A stretch of 64,000 nt of DNA from contig MCGT01000060.1 of the NCBI GenBank assembly GCA_002104935.1, forward strand, positions 1 to 64,000, read 5' to 3'. Source of the stretch: Hesseltinella vesiculosa (taxonomy: Eukaryota; Mucoromycota; Mucoromycetes; Mucorales; Cunninghamellaceae). Of the stretch, positions 23,611 through 36,052 are shown in pieces; positions within the stretch are counted from its first letter, which is position 1, and each line of letters opens with the position of its first letter. Both the position numbers and the translations under genes were made by a program. The notes below the pieces were generated by a model, which was not told the DNA's origin, did no database searches, and saw nothing but the letters and a program-made list of their open reading frames with translations.

Positions 23611-25420
23611 TCTCTTTGCGTCATCCTGCATCGCTAAAGGATGGCGGGTGGTGGTGGGCCTTCCTCTCTCCTCTTGGAGTCAGTTGATTGGTGTGCCAGT
23701 CCTTTTCATTGGCACACTTTTTTTTTATTCACAATAAAAGATGTTTACTTGCATCTCGTTCTTTACTGAATTTTATGACTGAAAAAATAAGCACATTTAA
23801 CTACCCAATGCTTTAGAATGAATGGATCAATGTCAAAATTTTCACAGATGCAGAAAAATCATAAATGAAGGTCATCATTCTATGCTGGTTCAACGTGGCC
23901 GACGCTGTAGGCACTGGGTTACTGCCAGCCTTTGCCAACCTTGCCCGCCCACCTGCCCGATACTGATTCCCTCATATCACCTTCAATATTGCTCCTTTTT
24001 TCATGCGCTTTGGTTCTATGGATAGCTGTGAAGGTTAGCTTTCTAACGGTGCCATTGGAAAAGCGGAAAAAATGATATTGGGATTTTTTCCGGGCCAAGA
24101 GAAGAAACACTCTCCGGAAAAAAAGAAAAAAAAAAAAAAAAGAGAAAATTGTTAGAGGTTGGGCTTGGACGCAGCTTACGGCAGGCAAGTTTGGGCAGGA
24201 GAAAACTTGGTCTAGCTCTGGAGGAAGTGATCGAGGTGGGTTGTGATTTTTAACACTGGTCAATTTTCACCAAACGCTTCACAGCTCGTTTGAGTGATTC
24301 GATTGTCATGAGATTTTCAGAGAATGCGCCCAGCCTACTTTTGATCCGTTTCGCTCTGCTATCTCCGATTCATCAGCTAAAAAAAAGCCATATCCACCAG
24401 GGGACCCCCCAAGCGATCCGACCAAAATGCACAGCGCAAAATTGCTTTAAATAAGTCAACCTCAAATTTTGCATACCAGTTCAAAAGGATAAAAAATGAC
24501 CATGATTGGTGTTACAACTCTCTCTTGGCCGAGGGAAGAAATGGAGGACGTTTGTCACCCAGGAAAAAAAAAACGAAGGAAGGACTGACCAGGTACTGTA
24601 AACTGATTTCAGAATCCGACGTCGCCTGAAAGATAAGGTGCAGCATCAATTTTCAGTAACATTGGTAACCGGGTCTGCCGAGCACTGCCGATACCGGACC
24701 TTCCTCTCCGTAATCTGCGCACAGCTATGCTCGACTGACCCACCCACCCAGCCTAGATCTGATCGAAAATCTAGCCTAGTTCTAGAATACAATGAGAGAC
24801 GACGACCGGTCAAGTTGGGTCCGTCATAGACTTATGCTCAGCAACCTTCGTGTCAAACATTCACCACGGAGCAGGGTGTTTTGGTTTTTTTTTTTTTTGG
24901 GACGAGCATGTCATTGGTTCCATTTTCAGGGGACACATTGTCTCCAGATGGTTGGTGGCAGAGCCCGTTTTTACGGGCTCAAAAAAAAAATCGCATCATG
25001 TGCTTGGCTGCAAACTGGTTCATTCAACATCTATTTTTTTCTTACAGAATAGCAGAATCGAACCAAAAAAAATAAAAAATGTCCAGATTGATTTCTCAGA
25101 TGATAGGCTGTGTTGCCAGTGTCCAGGACCAATGCGCTCTCTAATTTGCCCTATCGGACGCAATACAGGTTAGAAAGACCGTGACCTGGATACCCACTGA
25201 TGAATGGGAGAATGCTCGAGCCGTTGGTTTGTCCCCCTCATTAGTGATACCTAACTTGGGCATCCCTCCCCCCTCTTACTGGTGACACGAAAAAAAAAAA
25301 TAAAAACAAAATGTCTGACACGCTTGGAAATTTATCACCGAACCCTTTTATTTTTCCTTTTCCCCTTTCTTCCTTTCTTGCCTTTCTCTCGGTTTTTTCT
25401 ATTTGTACCAACCTGTTAAT
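23611..25420. other. Gene-poor, possibly decayed mobile DNA
   Basis: I see no intact gene. Parts such as 24300-24480 have a balanced composition unlike the homopolymer-rich neighbours and carry many stop codons, as decayed transposon sequence would. The last 90 bases form a strong CT-rich leader before the zinc-knuckle microprotein. Confidence 0.35.
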
Positions 25421-25564
25421 ATGCCCAACCTTACTCATATCAAACGCCCGACCAAACGGCTTTGTCATGCGGGCATGCTACTGCGAAAATCCACCGTGAC
25501 AAAAATCTGCTACTTTTGCGGGTCAGATAAACACAACTCATCCGATTGCCCTATGTATGCATAG
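25421..25564 (+). CDS. 47-residue CCHC zinc-knuckle microprotein
   Basis: A single open frame of 48 codons starts MPNLTHIKRPTKRLCHAGML and ends with a perfect zinc knuckle, C30-x2-C33-x4-H38-x4-C43 (CYFCGSDKHNSSDC), four residues before the stop. The N-terminal half is basic. It is preceded by a CT-rich tract at 25343-25410, like the leaders of confirmed genes here. CCHC knuckles bind single-stranded nucleic acid. It could be a stand-alone RNA-binding microprotein, a first exon of something longer, or a relic of a retroelement Gag. The clear start, leader and stop favour the first. I cannot name a family. Confidence 0.55.
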   Translation: MPNLTHIKRPTKRLCHAGMLLRKSTVTKICYFCGSDKHNSSDCPMYA

Positions 25565-26089
25565 CTCTACTTGACCGATCTGTATGATGACTTTACTGCG
25601 CTGCTGTTGTGTTTTATCTTTTCATTGTATACCAATCCCATTTTAGCGTAAATTCTTTCTTCCCTCTCTTCTCCATCAGTCCACCACTTTTCCAACTTAT
25701 TCATTGTGCATCCAATTATATCTCTGCAAAATAAAAACACATCCTCTTGCTTTGACCCCCTTTGTTAGAGGCTTATTTTATTTACTCCCTTACAAATGCC
25801 TTCCTTTTCCCGCCATTTTTTACAACTCCCTCTCTCCTTTTCCCCTCCCCTTCATGGTATTAAAAAAAGGCAAACTGGCCCTGATGGAAACAATAAAAGT
25901 AAAGCTACATCATTACGTCATAGGAAGACTGAAAGGGCGACCAACCCAACCCGCCTTTGGTCTGCGCGGTCCTGGACAAGTAAAAAAAAAAAAAAATGAA
26001 AACTCCCCCGTATCCAAATTCTTCTTTTTTAGCTTCCCTTTTTTTGAAAAGCAATCCCACATCAACTTGCTACCATACCTTTGAAGGAA
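25565..26089. other. Leader/promoter of the Myb-WD40 gene
   Basis: This stretch is CT-rich in long parts (25640-25850) and carries no supported gene. Short open frames such as 25796-25999 have no motif and end in a poly-Lys run from an A tract. Confidence 0.4.
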
Positions 26090-29000
26090 ATGAATGTGAT
26101 TGTCATTAGCAGTGACGAAGACGACGATAACGACGTTGAAATGTTTGATGCAGCTCCACCGCGTCTAAGCAAGCCGAACACAGCCGAATGGGAGTCCTCG
26201 GAACGCGATCTCTTCGAAGTTAAACCCACGATGGACAACGCGGGCGATGTTGCTACTGGCAATGGGAATGACATGGCAGACGACAAGAAGACACTGTCAA
26301 CCTATTCATTAGACATGAAGCATTCCCTAATTGCCCGTACCACGCGAAACAATGACAACTCTGCCAATGGCCAGCCGCTAGATTTCCAGTCGACCATTCT
26401 CTCATTGATCCATGACGGCAATGTGCCCGACACCCTCTTCACCGATGACGACTTGCCAATGGAATATACCATGTCAACTGCACAGCCTCAAGAACAAAAC
26501 CCATCAACTCCTTGGGTAGGATTTCCACTCGTCCGTCATGGTCATCCCGAATCTCACTTTCTTTATATCTGTTGTCGATAGTGCCTACCTAGCGAAGAAT
26601 TGTTCGATCCGCTGGAACAGGGCAACTATCATAAAGCATTGGTCCGCCTTAATGTGTATCATGTGTCCACCTACCAGTACATTAACGAGCTCATGCTGAA
26701 CTCGTATCCACGCTGTGTTCCCATGATGCCTACTCAAGTCATCTCCTTGTTCGATGCAGACCATCACAGCTCGACTGCCCTCACCCATGCCAACAACCAC
26801 CCTGGCCTGTATGGAAAGAAGAGGAAACTCATCAAAGATATCATCCACGGCGCTTTTATGGTCGAGCTACCGTACATCCCAGCCCTGGTGTGGCAAGACT
26901 CGAACTGGGAGGACTGGTCTCAATTTGAAGACTTCCGCGTCATCCACATACCATTTACCACCTGGGAAGATGAACATATTGTCGATGAAGCAGACCAGCT
27001 CTTGAGTAGGAAAAAGCTTTCCTACGCAGCCATCCTCGATGATATCAATGTCTGGGGTGTCATAGCTCTTTACTTGCCTGGCCGCTCACCCAAGGATTGT
27101 CGCTTGCGCTATTTTGATCTTACTGAGAAATTCGATACCCGTCCGTTTATGCGTCCCGCAATGGTTTGTCGCAAGCCAAGACCAAGTACAGATTCACAAG
27201 AAAAAAAAAAGTCTAGCTCATTCACCTCTCACTTGCTTTTTCTTCCAATAGAGCACAAGACACCAAGGAAAGGGCTGTATAATTGGACACGCCATCGCTC
27301 GCAGGAATCTCGAGGCTCTATCATCCGCAATTACCAAAGTGCCATCTGGACAAACTTTTCGCATCAAACCATCATAGCTGAAGGAAGTGGCGACGCTCTT
27401 TGCGTGGCTATTTCCTCGACCAGAAACAAAACCAATGGGTAAGAGAAGGAGCAGGAAACTCTAGGATCGTCCTCATTTTACCCTCCCCCTCCCTGACAGC
27501 TTCCAAGTGGTCTCGGGCAGCTTGTGCCAGGAAGAAATTAGTTACAACTTTGAAGGAAATTTGCGCGTTTGGGATTCAGACACAAAAGACACGCATCACC
27601 TTCGCGGCCACTACTCCGAATTTACATTGACCGATGGCACGCAGCAGGGTAATAAAGAAAGAATCCGAGGATGTCATCAAGGATGCAATGAACCCCCTCC
27701 TTTTTTTTTAATAGTGCTTTGGCATACCGTGGAAGATGTGAAGGTGTCAAATCATGATCGACTACTGTATTCAGCTGGACGTGATGGTAACTGTCGTATT
27801 TGGGACCTGATCACCAAGGAATTACGTGCAGTGCTTTGTAAGTTAAGTTGATAAAAGTTCGAAAAGGCATGGGCCATCTCTACCGGCTGCTGACTTTGGT
27901 TATCATAGCTTTCCATACAAAACCTGTGCACCAAATCTCCATATCTGCTTTGCATCCGCGTTTGATAGCTACTTGTTCTGATGATGGGCTGGCGGCCATT
28001 TGGCAAATCAACCGAGATGGCTTAGGTGGACGTGGTCTGACATGCGAATCACTACACCCAGGCACTTTGTCAAGCTCAGCCGATTGCATTTCGTTTGGCA
28101 ATGGGCCCAGCAGCTACAGTCTCTTTGCTGGTTACCGAGCATCGTCCACAAGCAATGGCTGGGTAAGAAACCGTCGGCAAAAGATTTCTACAGAGTCTGA
28201 ACGCGGTGTCTTTTCTGGCGTCTAGATCCAAATGTTTGATGTCAAAACTGGCTTTGCAAATTATATCATTGATGATATTGGTGGAAGTATTGGCTGCTTA
28301 GCAATTTCCCATTCAGGTACCACCAGCAAAAAAATGCACCGTGTACCACATTAGACCCCATCTTTTTTTTACTTTTTATTAGGCAAGTTCATCTTATCCG
28401 GGAATGATAATAGCGAATCTGACAATGGACGTCCTCGAACTGGTGATCAATTATTACATATGCATGATACAAGAAACGGGCAGTCGGTGTTACGGGCTAG
28501 AACAGGTCATGTCGATGTCAATTGTGTGACGTTTAGGTAAATTCCCTGGTGCATTAGGGACAATTCCAAAAATTGGCTGAGCATCTCAACCTTCTTTTTT
28601 TTTTTTTTATATTCATAGCGAATGTGATACGTACATTGCCAGCGGTAGCGAAGCCAACCAGATTTCCATCTTTGACATCCGGAAAGCCAAACACCCCCTC
28701 TATGAATTTGCTCATAATGGTAAATGAGGGCGCATATATTTTTAGCAGCAAGGCCATTCCTATTCCCCGAAAGCATAGCCACTCACCTTCTGCTTCTGAT
28801 AGGTATACCTATCGACGCTGGTTTTGAATCTGGCATGGGGATCGCTCAGATGCACTGGATGAAGAACAACACGATGCTGATTACAGGTGGCAGCGATTGC
28901 TCCGTAAGTGGCGCGCTCTCCTCAACTGCCGCACCGCTGATGCCTTTTTCTTTTTTTTTTTTTTTTTCATCACAAGGTCAAAGTTTGGGATGTGTCGGGT

Positions 29001-29129
29001 GGCAACGGCTTGCTGAAAACCTATGAAACGCCGGACGCAGTCGATTGTGTCGCCGTGGACGAGGATCACCATGTCATTGCTGCTGGCGTGAATGGCGCGC
29101 AGGGCATTGTTTGTGTTTGGCAGCCGTGA
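26090..29129 (+). CDS. Myb/SANT-like plus WD40-repeat protein, uncharacterised
   Basis: Exons 26090-26515, 26582-27185, 27252-27438, 27500-27648, 27715-27837, 27909-28162, 28226-28316, 28383-28536, 28619-28719, 28803-28903 and 28977-29129 give 780 residues. An acidic N-terminus (SSDEDDDNDVEMFD) is followed near residues 265-325 by a Myb/SANT-like helix set (TTWEDEHIVDEADQLL ... WGVIALYLPGRSPKDCRLRY), with the W...LPGRS...C-R-R pattern of the family. From about 370 onward come WD repeats, for example LLYSAGRDGNCRIWDLITKE, LIATCSDDGLAAIWQ, YIASGSEANQISIFDIRKAK and MLITGGSDCSVKVWDVSGG. A nuclear, chromatin-linked role is plausible. I do not know another protein with this order. The third exon uses the only donor (GTACAG at 27186) that keeps frame. 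Confidence 0.8.
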
Positions 29130-29241
29130 AGTCTCGTCTCTTTTTCCTTTTGATACCACCCACTTCCTGACTATATCAATGAATTCCTTTTACAATGCCA
29201 AAAGGAGAAACCCCGAGGCTGTTTTTATTTTTTGACAGAGA

Positions 29242-30537
29242 TCATTTGGGTGGAGCAGGGAGGATGCGTGGTGGGCGAATGCGTGGTGGGCGATGGGCAT
29301 AGCGCTGATGGTGACGAGTGAGCCAATCCATAAAGTGCTCGCGAAGCGGTCGGTTAAGGATATGGGGTGCCGTGACACTAACGTGGGAGAGGAACGCCTT
29401 GGCTTTGGTATATTGACGTTGATCACACAGGCTGAGCATGACAATGTTGATGAGCATGTGGTCGGGTGTGACGGTATGGCTTTGCATGTCCTTGAGCAGC
29501 CGAAGCATGGCAGGATAGTCTTGTTGCTGTCGTGCAAAATCGAATAGGATGGTGTAGGTGCGTGGTGTGGGGGTGCACCATTGCTGTAACTCATGGTAGA
29601 GGTTCCAAGTCAGGTCAGGTTCTTGGTGTTTTTGCTGGACGCACCACTGTAGCAGTGTATTGAAGAGCGGCGAGGACCCCGATAGCTGAAGTTGCCGCAT
29701 CTCCTGGCAAAGTTGCAAAATCAGGCGGCCGGTATGCTGTTCCTGAAGCTTCTGCCATTGCTCCCAGAGCTGGCGGTGGAATTTGCGTTGTTGAGACTTG
29801 GTGCGGCTGGAAAAGTCATCCGGCAGGCGTTGACGCAGTTGCAGCAGCAAGAAAGAGAGTGACTTGTAGGACTGGTGAAAGCTGGTCTGCTGTTTCCGCT
29901 TGGTCATCAGAAGATTGATCATCATGGTATACATATGCGTCAGAAGGTGGGACTGCCGGGCGGAGCGAGCAGCGTTGCCATAGGTGACAAAGAAGGAGTA
30001 CAAGGTATCGTGCAAGATGGACAGGCCCCGGACGTGCTGGAGCTTGTACAGAGCAAGGGTCAGTTGGAACATGGCTTCATGGGTCGGTAAGGCGCCGTGT
30101 TTGCGCAGCAGACTCAGGTAGCACTCCAGCGCATCCAGTGGCTGGTCATCGTGTACAAGGTGCAGGATCGTCATGGACATGGCCAAGTCCCGCCGGCCAT
30201 CTTTGAAATCGGCCAGGGCATCAGTCATCGATGGTTTCTTGATCGTTGTTCCTCGTTTGGATCCTGCCGGATCATTGGACACATCGGTGATCATAGGATT
30301 CGCTGTACTCATACATCGTGGATGATCATTCTGTACGGACGAGCGCCATGGTATACGACGGGCAAGGGTCAGGAATTCTTCCCTGGCAGATTGTTGCTGT
30401 TGCCGTAACGGCCGAGGTGTTAGAAAAAACGATGGCTGGGTCGACAATGCTTGTTTTCGGATGCATGACACACATACTGATCTTGATCCCCATCTAGACA
30501 AACACAACGCTCGATCCATAGATCGATGCCAGGTCAT
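29242..30537 (-). CDS. PPR-like mitochondrial protein
   Basis: One uninterrupted frame of 431 residues. The first true ATG is at 30537; codons before it read through TTG. The N-terminus is rich in Arg, Ser and hydrophobic residues with almost no acids for about 60 residues, as in mitochondrial presequences. Several helical hairpins fit the 35-residue PPR pattern, such as SSPLFNTLLQWCVQQKHQEP, TPRTYTILFDFARQQQDYPA and VTPDHMLINIVMLSLCDQRQ. PPR proteins bind organellar RNA and act in its stability, processing or translation. It is the largest intron-free gene in a window where nearly all genes are split. The specific target RNA cannot be guessed. Confidence 0.82.
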   Translation of the reverse strand: MTWHRSMDRALCLSRWGSRSVCVSCIRKQALSTQPSFFLTPRPLRQQQQSAREEFLTLARRIPWRSSVQNDHPRCMSTANPMITDVSNDPAGSKRGTTIKKPSMTDALADFKDGRRDLAMSMTILHLVHDDQPLDALECYLSLLRKHGALPTHEAMFQLTLALYKLQHVRGLSILHDTLYSFFVTYGNAARSARQSHLLTHMYTMMINLLMTKRKQQTSFHQSYKSLSFLLLQLRQRLPDDFSSRTKSQQRKFHRQLWEQWQKLQEQHTGRLILQLCQEMRQLQLSGSSPLFNTLLQWCVQQKHQEPDLTWNLYHELQQWCTPTPRTYTILFDFARQQQDYPAMLRLLKDMQSHTVTPDHMLINIVMLSLCDQRQYTKAKAFLSHVSVTAPHILNRPLREHFMDWLTRHHQRYAHRPPRIRPPRILPAPPK

Positions 30538-31311
30538 GTGATGCAAGGAAGGAGAAAAAAAAAATAAATGTCGGGGAAACAGTCAAGCCAAGGGAAAAAA
30601 GGTTTTTGTCGGCATTTGAATCGGGTTTGGCTAGAGGAGCTCATCATGATGGTTGGGGTGTGTCAAACCGTACAAAGAATTAGCTGGGTAACTGTCAAAT
30701 GACTTGATTTATGTCAGTATCGATGGTTTTAATAAAACAGGAGCGATCTCACATTGAACACATGGCTCAAAAATGATCTATAGCAACAACTGATTTTTTT
30801 TTTTTTAAAAAAAAAGAAAAAGCAAAGGGTGTCATCATGCTGTTGGGCTTTGTTTGCAGCACAAAATCATTTTAAATCGAATCTCACCCAATTTTCTCAG
30901 TGAGGCTATATGATAGGAGAAATGAATCGTTAAAATCACTCGCTCTTTAGCTGGCGTGGGCGCAGGAAAGAGTCTAGTGAAATAAGCATGCCAGATCTGC
31001 TCCTGCTGATTGGCTTCACACTGCACCGGTACAAGCACCACGACATGGTATCGATATGGCAACCTTATTATTTACTACCCAGGTGCTGAGAAAGGTCGCT
31101 GTGAGCTGGTCGAAGCATATCACGAAATGGCCCAGAAATGCGAAAGCGGATTCACACTCCCCGAGTGAAAATTGAGCTTCCGTCCATGTCCTTCATTGTG
31201 AAGTAAGAGAAGAATGATCTTTCATTGAAATGTTACAGTATACAAAAATAAGATGGGATGATAGTTGACATGAAGGGTAAAGAAGAAAAAAAAAAAAAAG
31301 AAAGAAGACGC
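30538..31311. other. Intergenic, nothing convincing
   Basis: Contains T/A homopolymers near 30795-30822 and short frames without motifs. It lies between the PPR gene 5' end and the P450 3' end, so it should hold the PPR promoter. Confidence 0.4.
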
Positions 31312-33664
31312 CTAGAATCGCTTCTTGAATTGGATTTGCAAGTTGATGGGTTGGGAAATGAGGGTATTGCCAGTGACATATCTTTCTTTGTGGGTCGAGT
31401 TTTCAGGCAAGGAAAATTCGTAGCGACGCAGCATCATTGACAGGAACACACGCTGTTCATTCAGGCTAAGGGATGACAAGGGTAAAAAAAATGTTAGTTT
31501 ATCAGCCAAGCGCTAAAAAGGAAACTTACGAGAAGTTCATTCCAATGCATTGACGTGAGCCACTGGATTAGTAAAAAAAAAAAAAAAAAAAAAAGAGTGA
31601 AAAGTGGTGTCAGTGTGTGTGCTCGACTGTTTGCAAGCAGGACTTACTTGGCAAAGGGAGTCCAGGCAAGACCACCTTGAGCCATTTGTTCAGCTTCGCC
31701 ACCTTCACCAAAGCGATCAGGGTTAAATTTATAAGGATCGGACCAGACTTCTTCGTTGTGGTGCTACAGAAAGAAACGATCAGCATGCAGAAAGCATATG
31801 CAACCGGCCGATTCATTCTTACAAGATCATACAAGTTGACGTTGACAATGGTATCCTTGGGCACAAACTGACCAGCCAATTCCACATCCTTTTGCACAAC
31901 ACGAGGACTGACGAGATGAACCACGGGGCCATTGATGCGGAGACTAAATTGGAGGTCCCGGCAAAGGCATGAGTGTCCACCTATTTTTTTGGCACGTGAG
32001 AACTTACGACTCCTTCATGATTTGGTTCAGGTAGACAAACTTCTTGGTGTCCTCCATGGTAGGCAAGACATCTTCCTTTTGCTCGCCTTCACCTTCAGGG
32101 CAGAGAACATCGATGACTTCTTGGCGAGCCTTTTCTTGGATATCGGGGTTGCTGGCCAAATGGTAAACAGTAGAGTTCAAGGCATTGCTGTAAAAAGAAA
32201 GAGGATGAGTTCAAGCCTCGACTTGTCTTGTTCGAGTCTTACGCAGTGGTGTCATGGCCAGCTACAGGTAAGATAGAGTAATACGACGTGAGTTTTCGAT
32301 CTGCAATTGCAAAGACCAAGGACCTGCTTGCGGCTTACCAATGAAGAAAATAACCAAATTTCCGATGAATTGTTCTTGTGTCAAAACGCCTTCGCCACGC
32401 ATTTCGCCTAACACGGGTTAGAAAAGCCAGATGAGCAACCACGAATGGCCGGGCGTGCCTTTGTTACCTTCCAGCATCAAAGTCAGGAGATCCTTTTCGT
32501 GTTCTTCGATCCCTTGATCGATATTTTCCTGAAGCACCTTGCGCTTGTGTTCAATGACTTCATCCAACATGTTCAAGAATTCATTCAGACGCTTCCAAGC
32601 TTCCATGCGTGCAGGCATCAAGTAGCGGAAGTAACGATCCAGAGCTGGGAAGAAAATGAACTTGATGTTGCGTTGGTCGCTCATCACTTGGTGATAAATC
32701 TTCTTCCATTTGCTGTTAGGATCCTTGGTAGAGTTGAAATCAAAGTCTAGCGGGAATAGCTGTTTAGATGCGCTAATGCTTGCTCAGTGACTGCTTACCA
32801 AAACCAGCACGGCCAATGATGTCCAGAGTCACACGATCCATGAGATTGCCAAAGTCGATCACAAACGAGTCAGTGTTAGGATAGCTTTCTTCAAGCATTT
32901 CAAACATTTCCACCGCAGTATTGCCGAAAAGCTTGACAGGCGACGCCTTGTGGAAAGCAGGGTTCACTGCAAAGATAAAAGATGAGCAACATCTCCTAAA
33001 ACGATGATGCATTTTCCTGCAGGACTTACCAAGCTTACGATGCTTCTTCCAGGTGTCACCATTGGACAGCAAGATATTGTCATTTCCAAAGAAATGGTTG
33101 TTGAACGTGCCTTCGACATTTTGGCTTTGAAGCTTGGGGAAGATTTCTAAAAAAAAAAAAAAAAAAGAGTTAGTGCATGCAGCTGAATGCAGGCGGGTGT
33201 CAATGATATTACCAGACTTCATAAAGATTTGTTTGACAGCAATAGGATTGGACACATGCACAACCCAGCCAGATCTCTATATTGAGCAAAGAGCTGCTAA
33301 GCACTCTATGTCTTCGTTGTGAACAAGTCCTTACCTCTGGACGAAGATAGAAACCGTGGGTTTGTTCAATCAGAGGCTGATTGTAGCGATGGAACATGTT
33401 GTAGGTAGATTCTTTTTGCATCAGGAGATTCTTCATGAAGCTAAAGTAGCTGACATGAGGAAAGTGACGCAGTTGTTTAGGAGGGACGCTTTTCTTGTAA
33501 ACAGATCGTGCAAACCAGAGCAAGGAGATGGCCACGCCGATGGAGATACGTTTGGCACGAGTGTTCGTGTATTTCGACATGTATTTTTCGTACCATTCAA
33601 GCAAGACATCAACATTGACAACGTCCTTGAGATGTTGGACGCCTGTATTCATCAGTTCAGACAT
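31312..33664 (-). CDS. Cytochrome P450 monooxygenase
   Basis: Twelve complement exons: 33335-33664, 33213-33276, 33030-33146, 32799-32966, 32468-32746, 32339-32407, 32243-32261, 32008-32187, 31823-31943, 31648-31763, 31530-31562 and 31312-31465, giving 549 residues. All diagnostic motifs appear: a signal anchor near residues 38-55; the oxygen-binding I-helix AGHDTTANA; ExxR as KESLR; the PERF-region equivalent FNPDRFG; and the heme loop FANGSRQCIGMN with its thiolate Cys. Both AGHDTT and the heme loop are assembled across introns, one exon being only 19 bases. The enzyme should sit in the ER and work with a P450 reductase. The clan looks like Mucorales-type P450s, but substrate and family number cannot be told. 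Confidence 0.95.
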
Positions 33665-36052
33665 AATAAAGAGAAGTAAGAGGGTGTAAGGTTATTTTTT
33701 TTTTTTTTTGGGAATTCTCCCTTTTTATTGATTGAAGGGTGATTGCCAAAAACAGGTTGTCCGGGGATCCTCGGTTTTTTCCACGCACCCTCTCGTCCAA
33801 TAAGAAAGGCTGACGTCCAAGTTTAGCGTTCCAAACCTGTCGAAAAATCCAGTGACGATTGATCGTTGGTTCTCTCCTCGCTCTAGCGGCTTCAGATAAA
33901 TGTTATCTTCATCATTCTCGAGTGGTGTGTTCTATTTTTTTTTACGCAAATCTTTCTCACTTTAGAAATGATTCATTGGCTTGGCTGTCAACGGCCAGAG
34001 AGAAAAAAGTGATCGGAGTGGACACTGATCGGACATCTTCTATGACGGAAAAGTTTACCCTTGAACAGCCAATCATTTTAAAGGAAACGTTTATCCTAAT
34101 GCTGAGTCCAGGGGATCAAACACTCATTCACCCTTACTAGGCATATGCCGGGCATTATCAGCCACATCACCACTGCCGCCGTTCCCCGTAGTCATTGATA
34201 AATTAAAAACCATGCACTCTTTTTAGCCTACTCTACTTCCCATCATGGAAAGCAGCGTCATTCCATCTTTTCTGGCTTTTTTCTTGGCATTTCCACCGCC
34301 TGGTCTACTTCGACCCATGTACAAAAAAAAAATGCATCATTCTGCCTCTGCTCTAAAATAAAAGGGTTTATGCTGGTATGTTGTTTTTTCTCGGTGCTGC
34401 CCAATGCACCCTTTTCATGTGATGGGAGCTTTCCAACTCTCAGATCAAGAAACGGAGTATTCGTTTTTCCCAAATTCAAGAGCCGCGGCCATGATCTTTT
34501 CTTCAGGGCAATTCTTGGCGCAGCAGGCGGTTTTTTTTTTTTTTTGCAACAATCAGCAAAAACCCGATCACCGATTTGACTCAAAGTTGAGGAGAGATGA
34601 CGCTGGTGAAATGCAAATGGCATTCCGGCACTGAGCTATTTAACGAGACACTTGCATCACTCCGTCACTCTTGTACCTGCCACTCTGGCATTAGTAAGCT
34701 GTAGCAGCGCGCAACCGTAGGTTTGATTGCTGTCATGGCGGTAATAAAAAGCGCAGATGTGTACGATGAACAAATTCAGGAAAGAAGCTCAACGGGTGCG
34801 GGAAAGTCGGGTAGATTGTCACCGAAGGAATGGTTCTCATTGTTTTTTTTTTCTCATGGTCTCTCAATCAAGTAAGAAACATGGGAAGATCCGGCCTTTT
34901 TTTTTTTTTTGCGCGCAAGGTAAATGCATGTTTGTTTATCGTTGGTTAAATACAAGATTTTTAAAGGATGAGGAGACAAGAGATCTATCAAGTGTGGACA
35001 ACAGAAGCGCTGCGATTGTAGATTCAACCAGACTCAGGGACAGGGGGAGCATTTGATTTTTGCATGCAAACTCCTATTCAAACCACGACCTCTTCCTTCT
35101 TTTTGATATGGTCGCCAACAGCGTTCCTCGGCCTCTCCCTTTTTTAACCCAGGATATGAAGTGACCAATGACCGGGAACAATGGTAATGCAAACCATTTG
35201 ACAGTTCACAGGGTTCACAGGATCGACTGGCTGATGAAGTCATCTCACGCGAGCGATGATCATTTTAAGGTAGGGAAAGAGTAGCACAGCGTTTTGTTTA
35301 CAGAGAGTTGCTTGGGCCACCTACCTAATTGACAAACCGTACCAGCTGATGCTTATTGTTACTGGTGCTCAGCCATAACAAGTTCAATTTAAGGAGGTGA
35401 AGGGAGAAAACAAAGTTTGGTAACGATAGCGACCCGCATTATGCACTAGCCACATCAGGTCGTTTGTCAAGGAAAGAGCAATGGGCAAGAAAGGATCACG
35501 TACTTTATATTTCATGCTACAATTAAATGCAATAAGAAAATGTTTGTCATGAAATAGCCTCTCCATGGAAACTTCCTCCACTCTGCAAAACAGGGAGAAC
35601 ATGCGCGAATCGCCAAAAAAAGTACAGGACGTGCCGCTGCATTCTTTTTTTAATTTGCGACTGGTGAAACATCTTTCGCGCGATTGGTCTTCCTTTGAGA
35701 CTGCTATCTAGAATGTTGTGAGTCTGCAAATAAAGATGCATGTTTAAACAAGTCGCCGCCATCCTGCTCCATCGTTTTTTCCATGACACGGACTGGATGC
35801 CAGCAATGAGCCGAAGCCCCTGATGATATTAAGCAGCGTGTGCGATTGTTTATCAAAAAAAAAAAAATAGATGAAACAATAAGAGAAAAAAAATGACAGG
35901 TCCTTCCATCATAGAATTAAAAGCGAAAGGGGTACAGATGATGGGTCCTAGAGGAGGAAAGTTAAGGAGGAACGAATGGGATGTGGGTATCTTGGTCATG
36001 CATCTTCAGAGGGATTGAAAGGACGAGAGAGAAAGGAGACCGGTTTTTTTTT
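33665..36052. other. Long gene-poor stretch
   Basis: I find no gene I can support in 2.4 kb. Several open frames of 60-120 codons exist on both strands (for example 34258-34623 and 35547-35789 on the complement) but lack motifs, and many start or end in homopolymers. TAATTAAA-like A/T words occur but nothing else stands out. Confidence 0.4.

Noticed and set aside
25046..25060. tRNA-like B box on the complement (ggttcgattc)
   Set aside because: No matching A box, acceptor stem or anticodon arm can be built around it.
27164..27251. Intron with donor gtttgt at 27164 in the Myb-WD40 gene
   Set aside because: It would shift the frame into a stop within 42 codons; the donor gtacag at 27186 keeps frame into the WD repeats.
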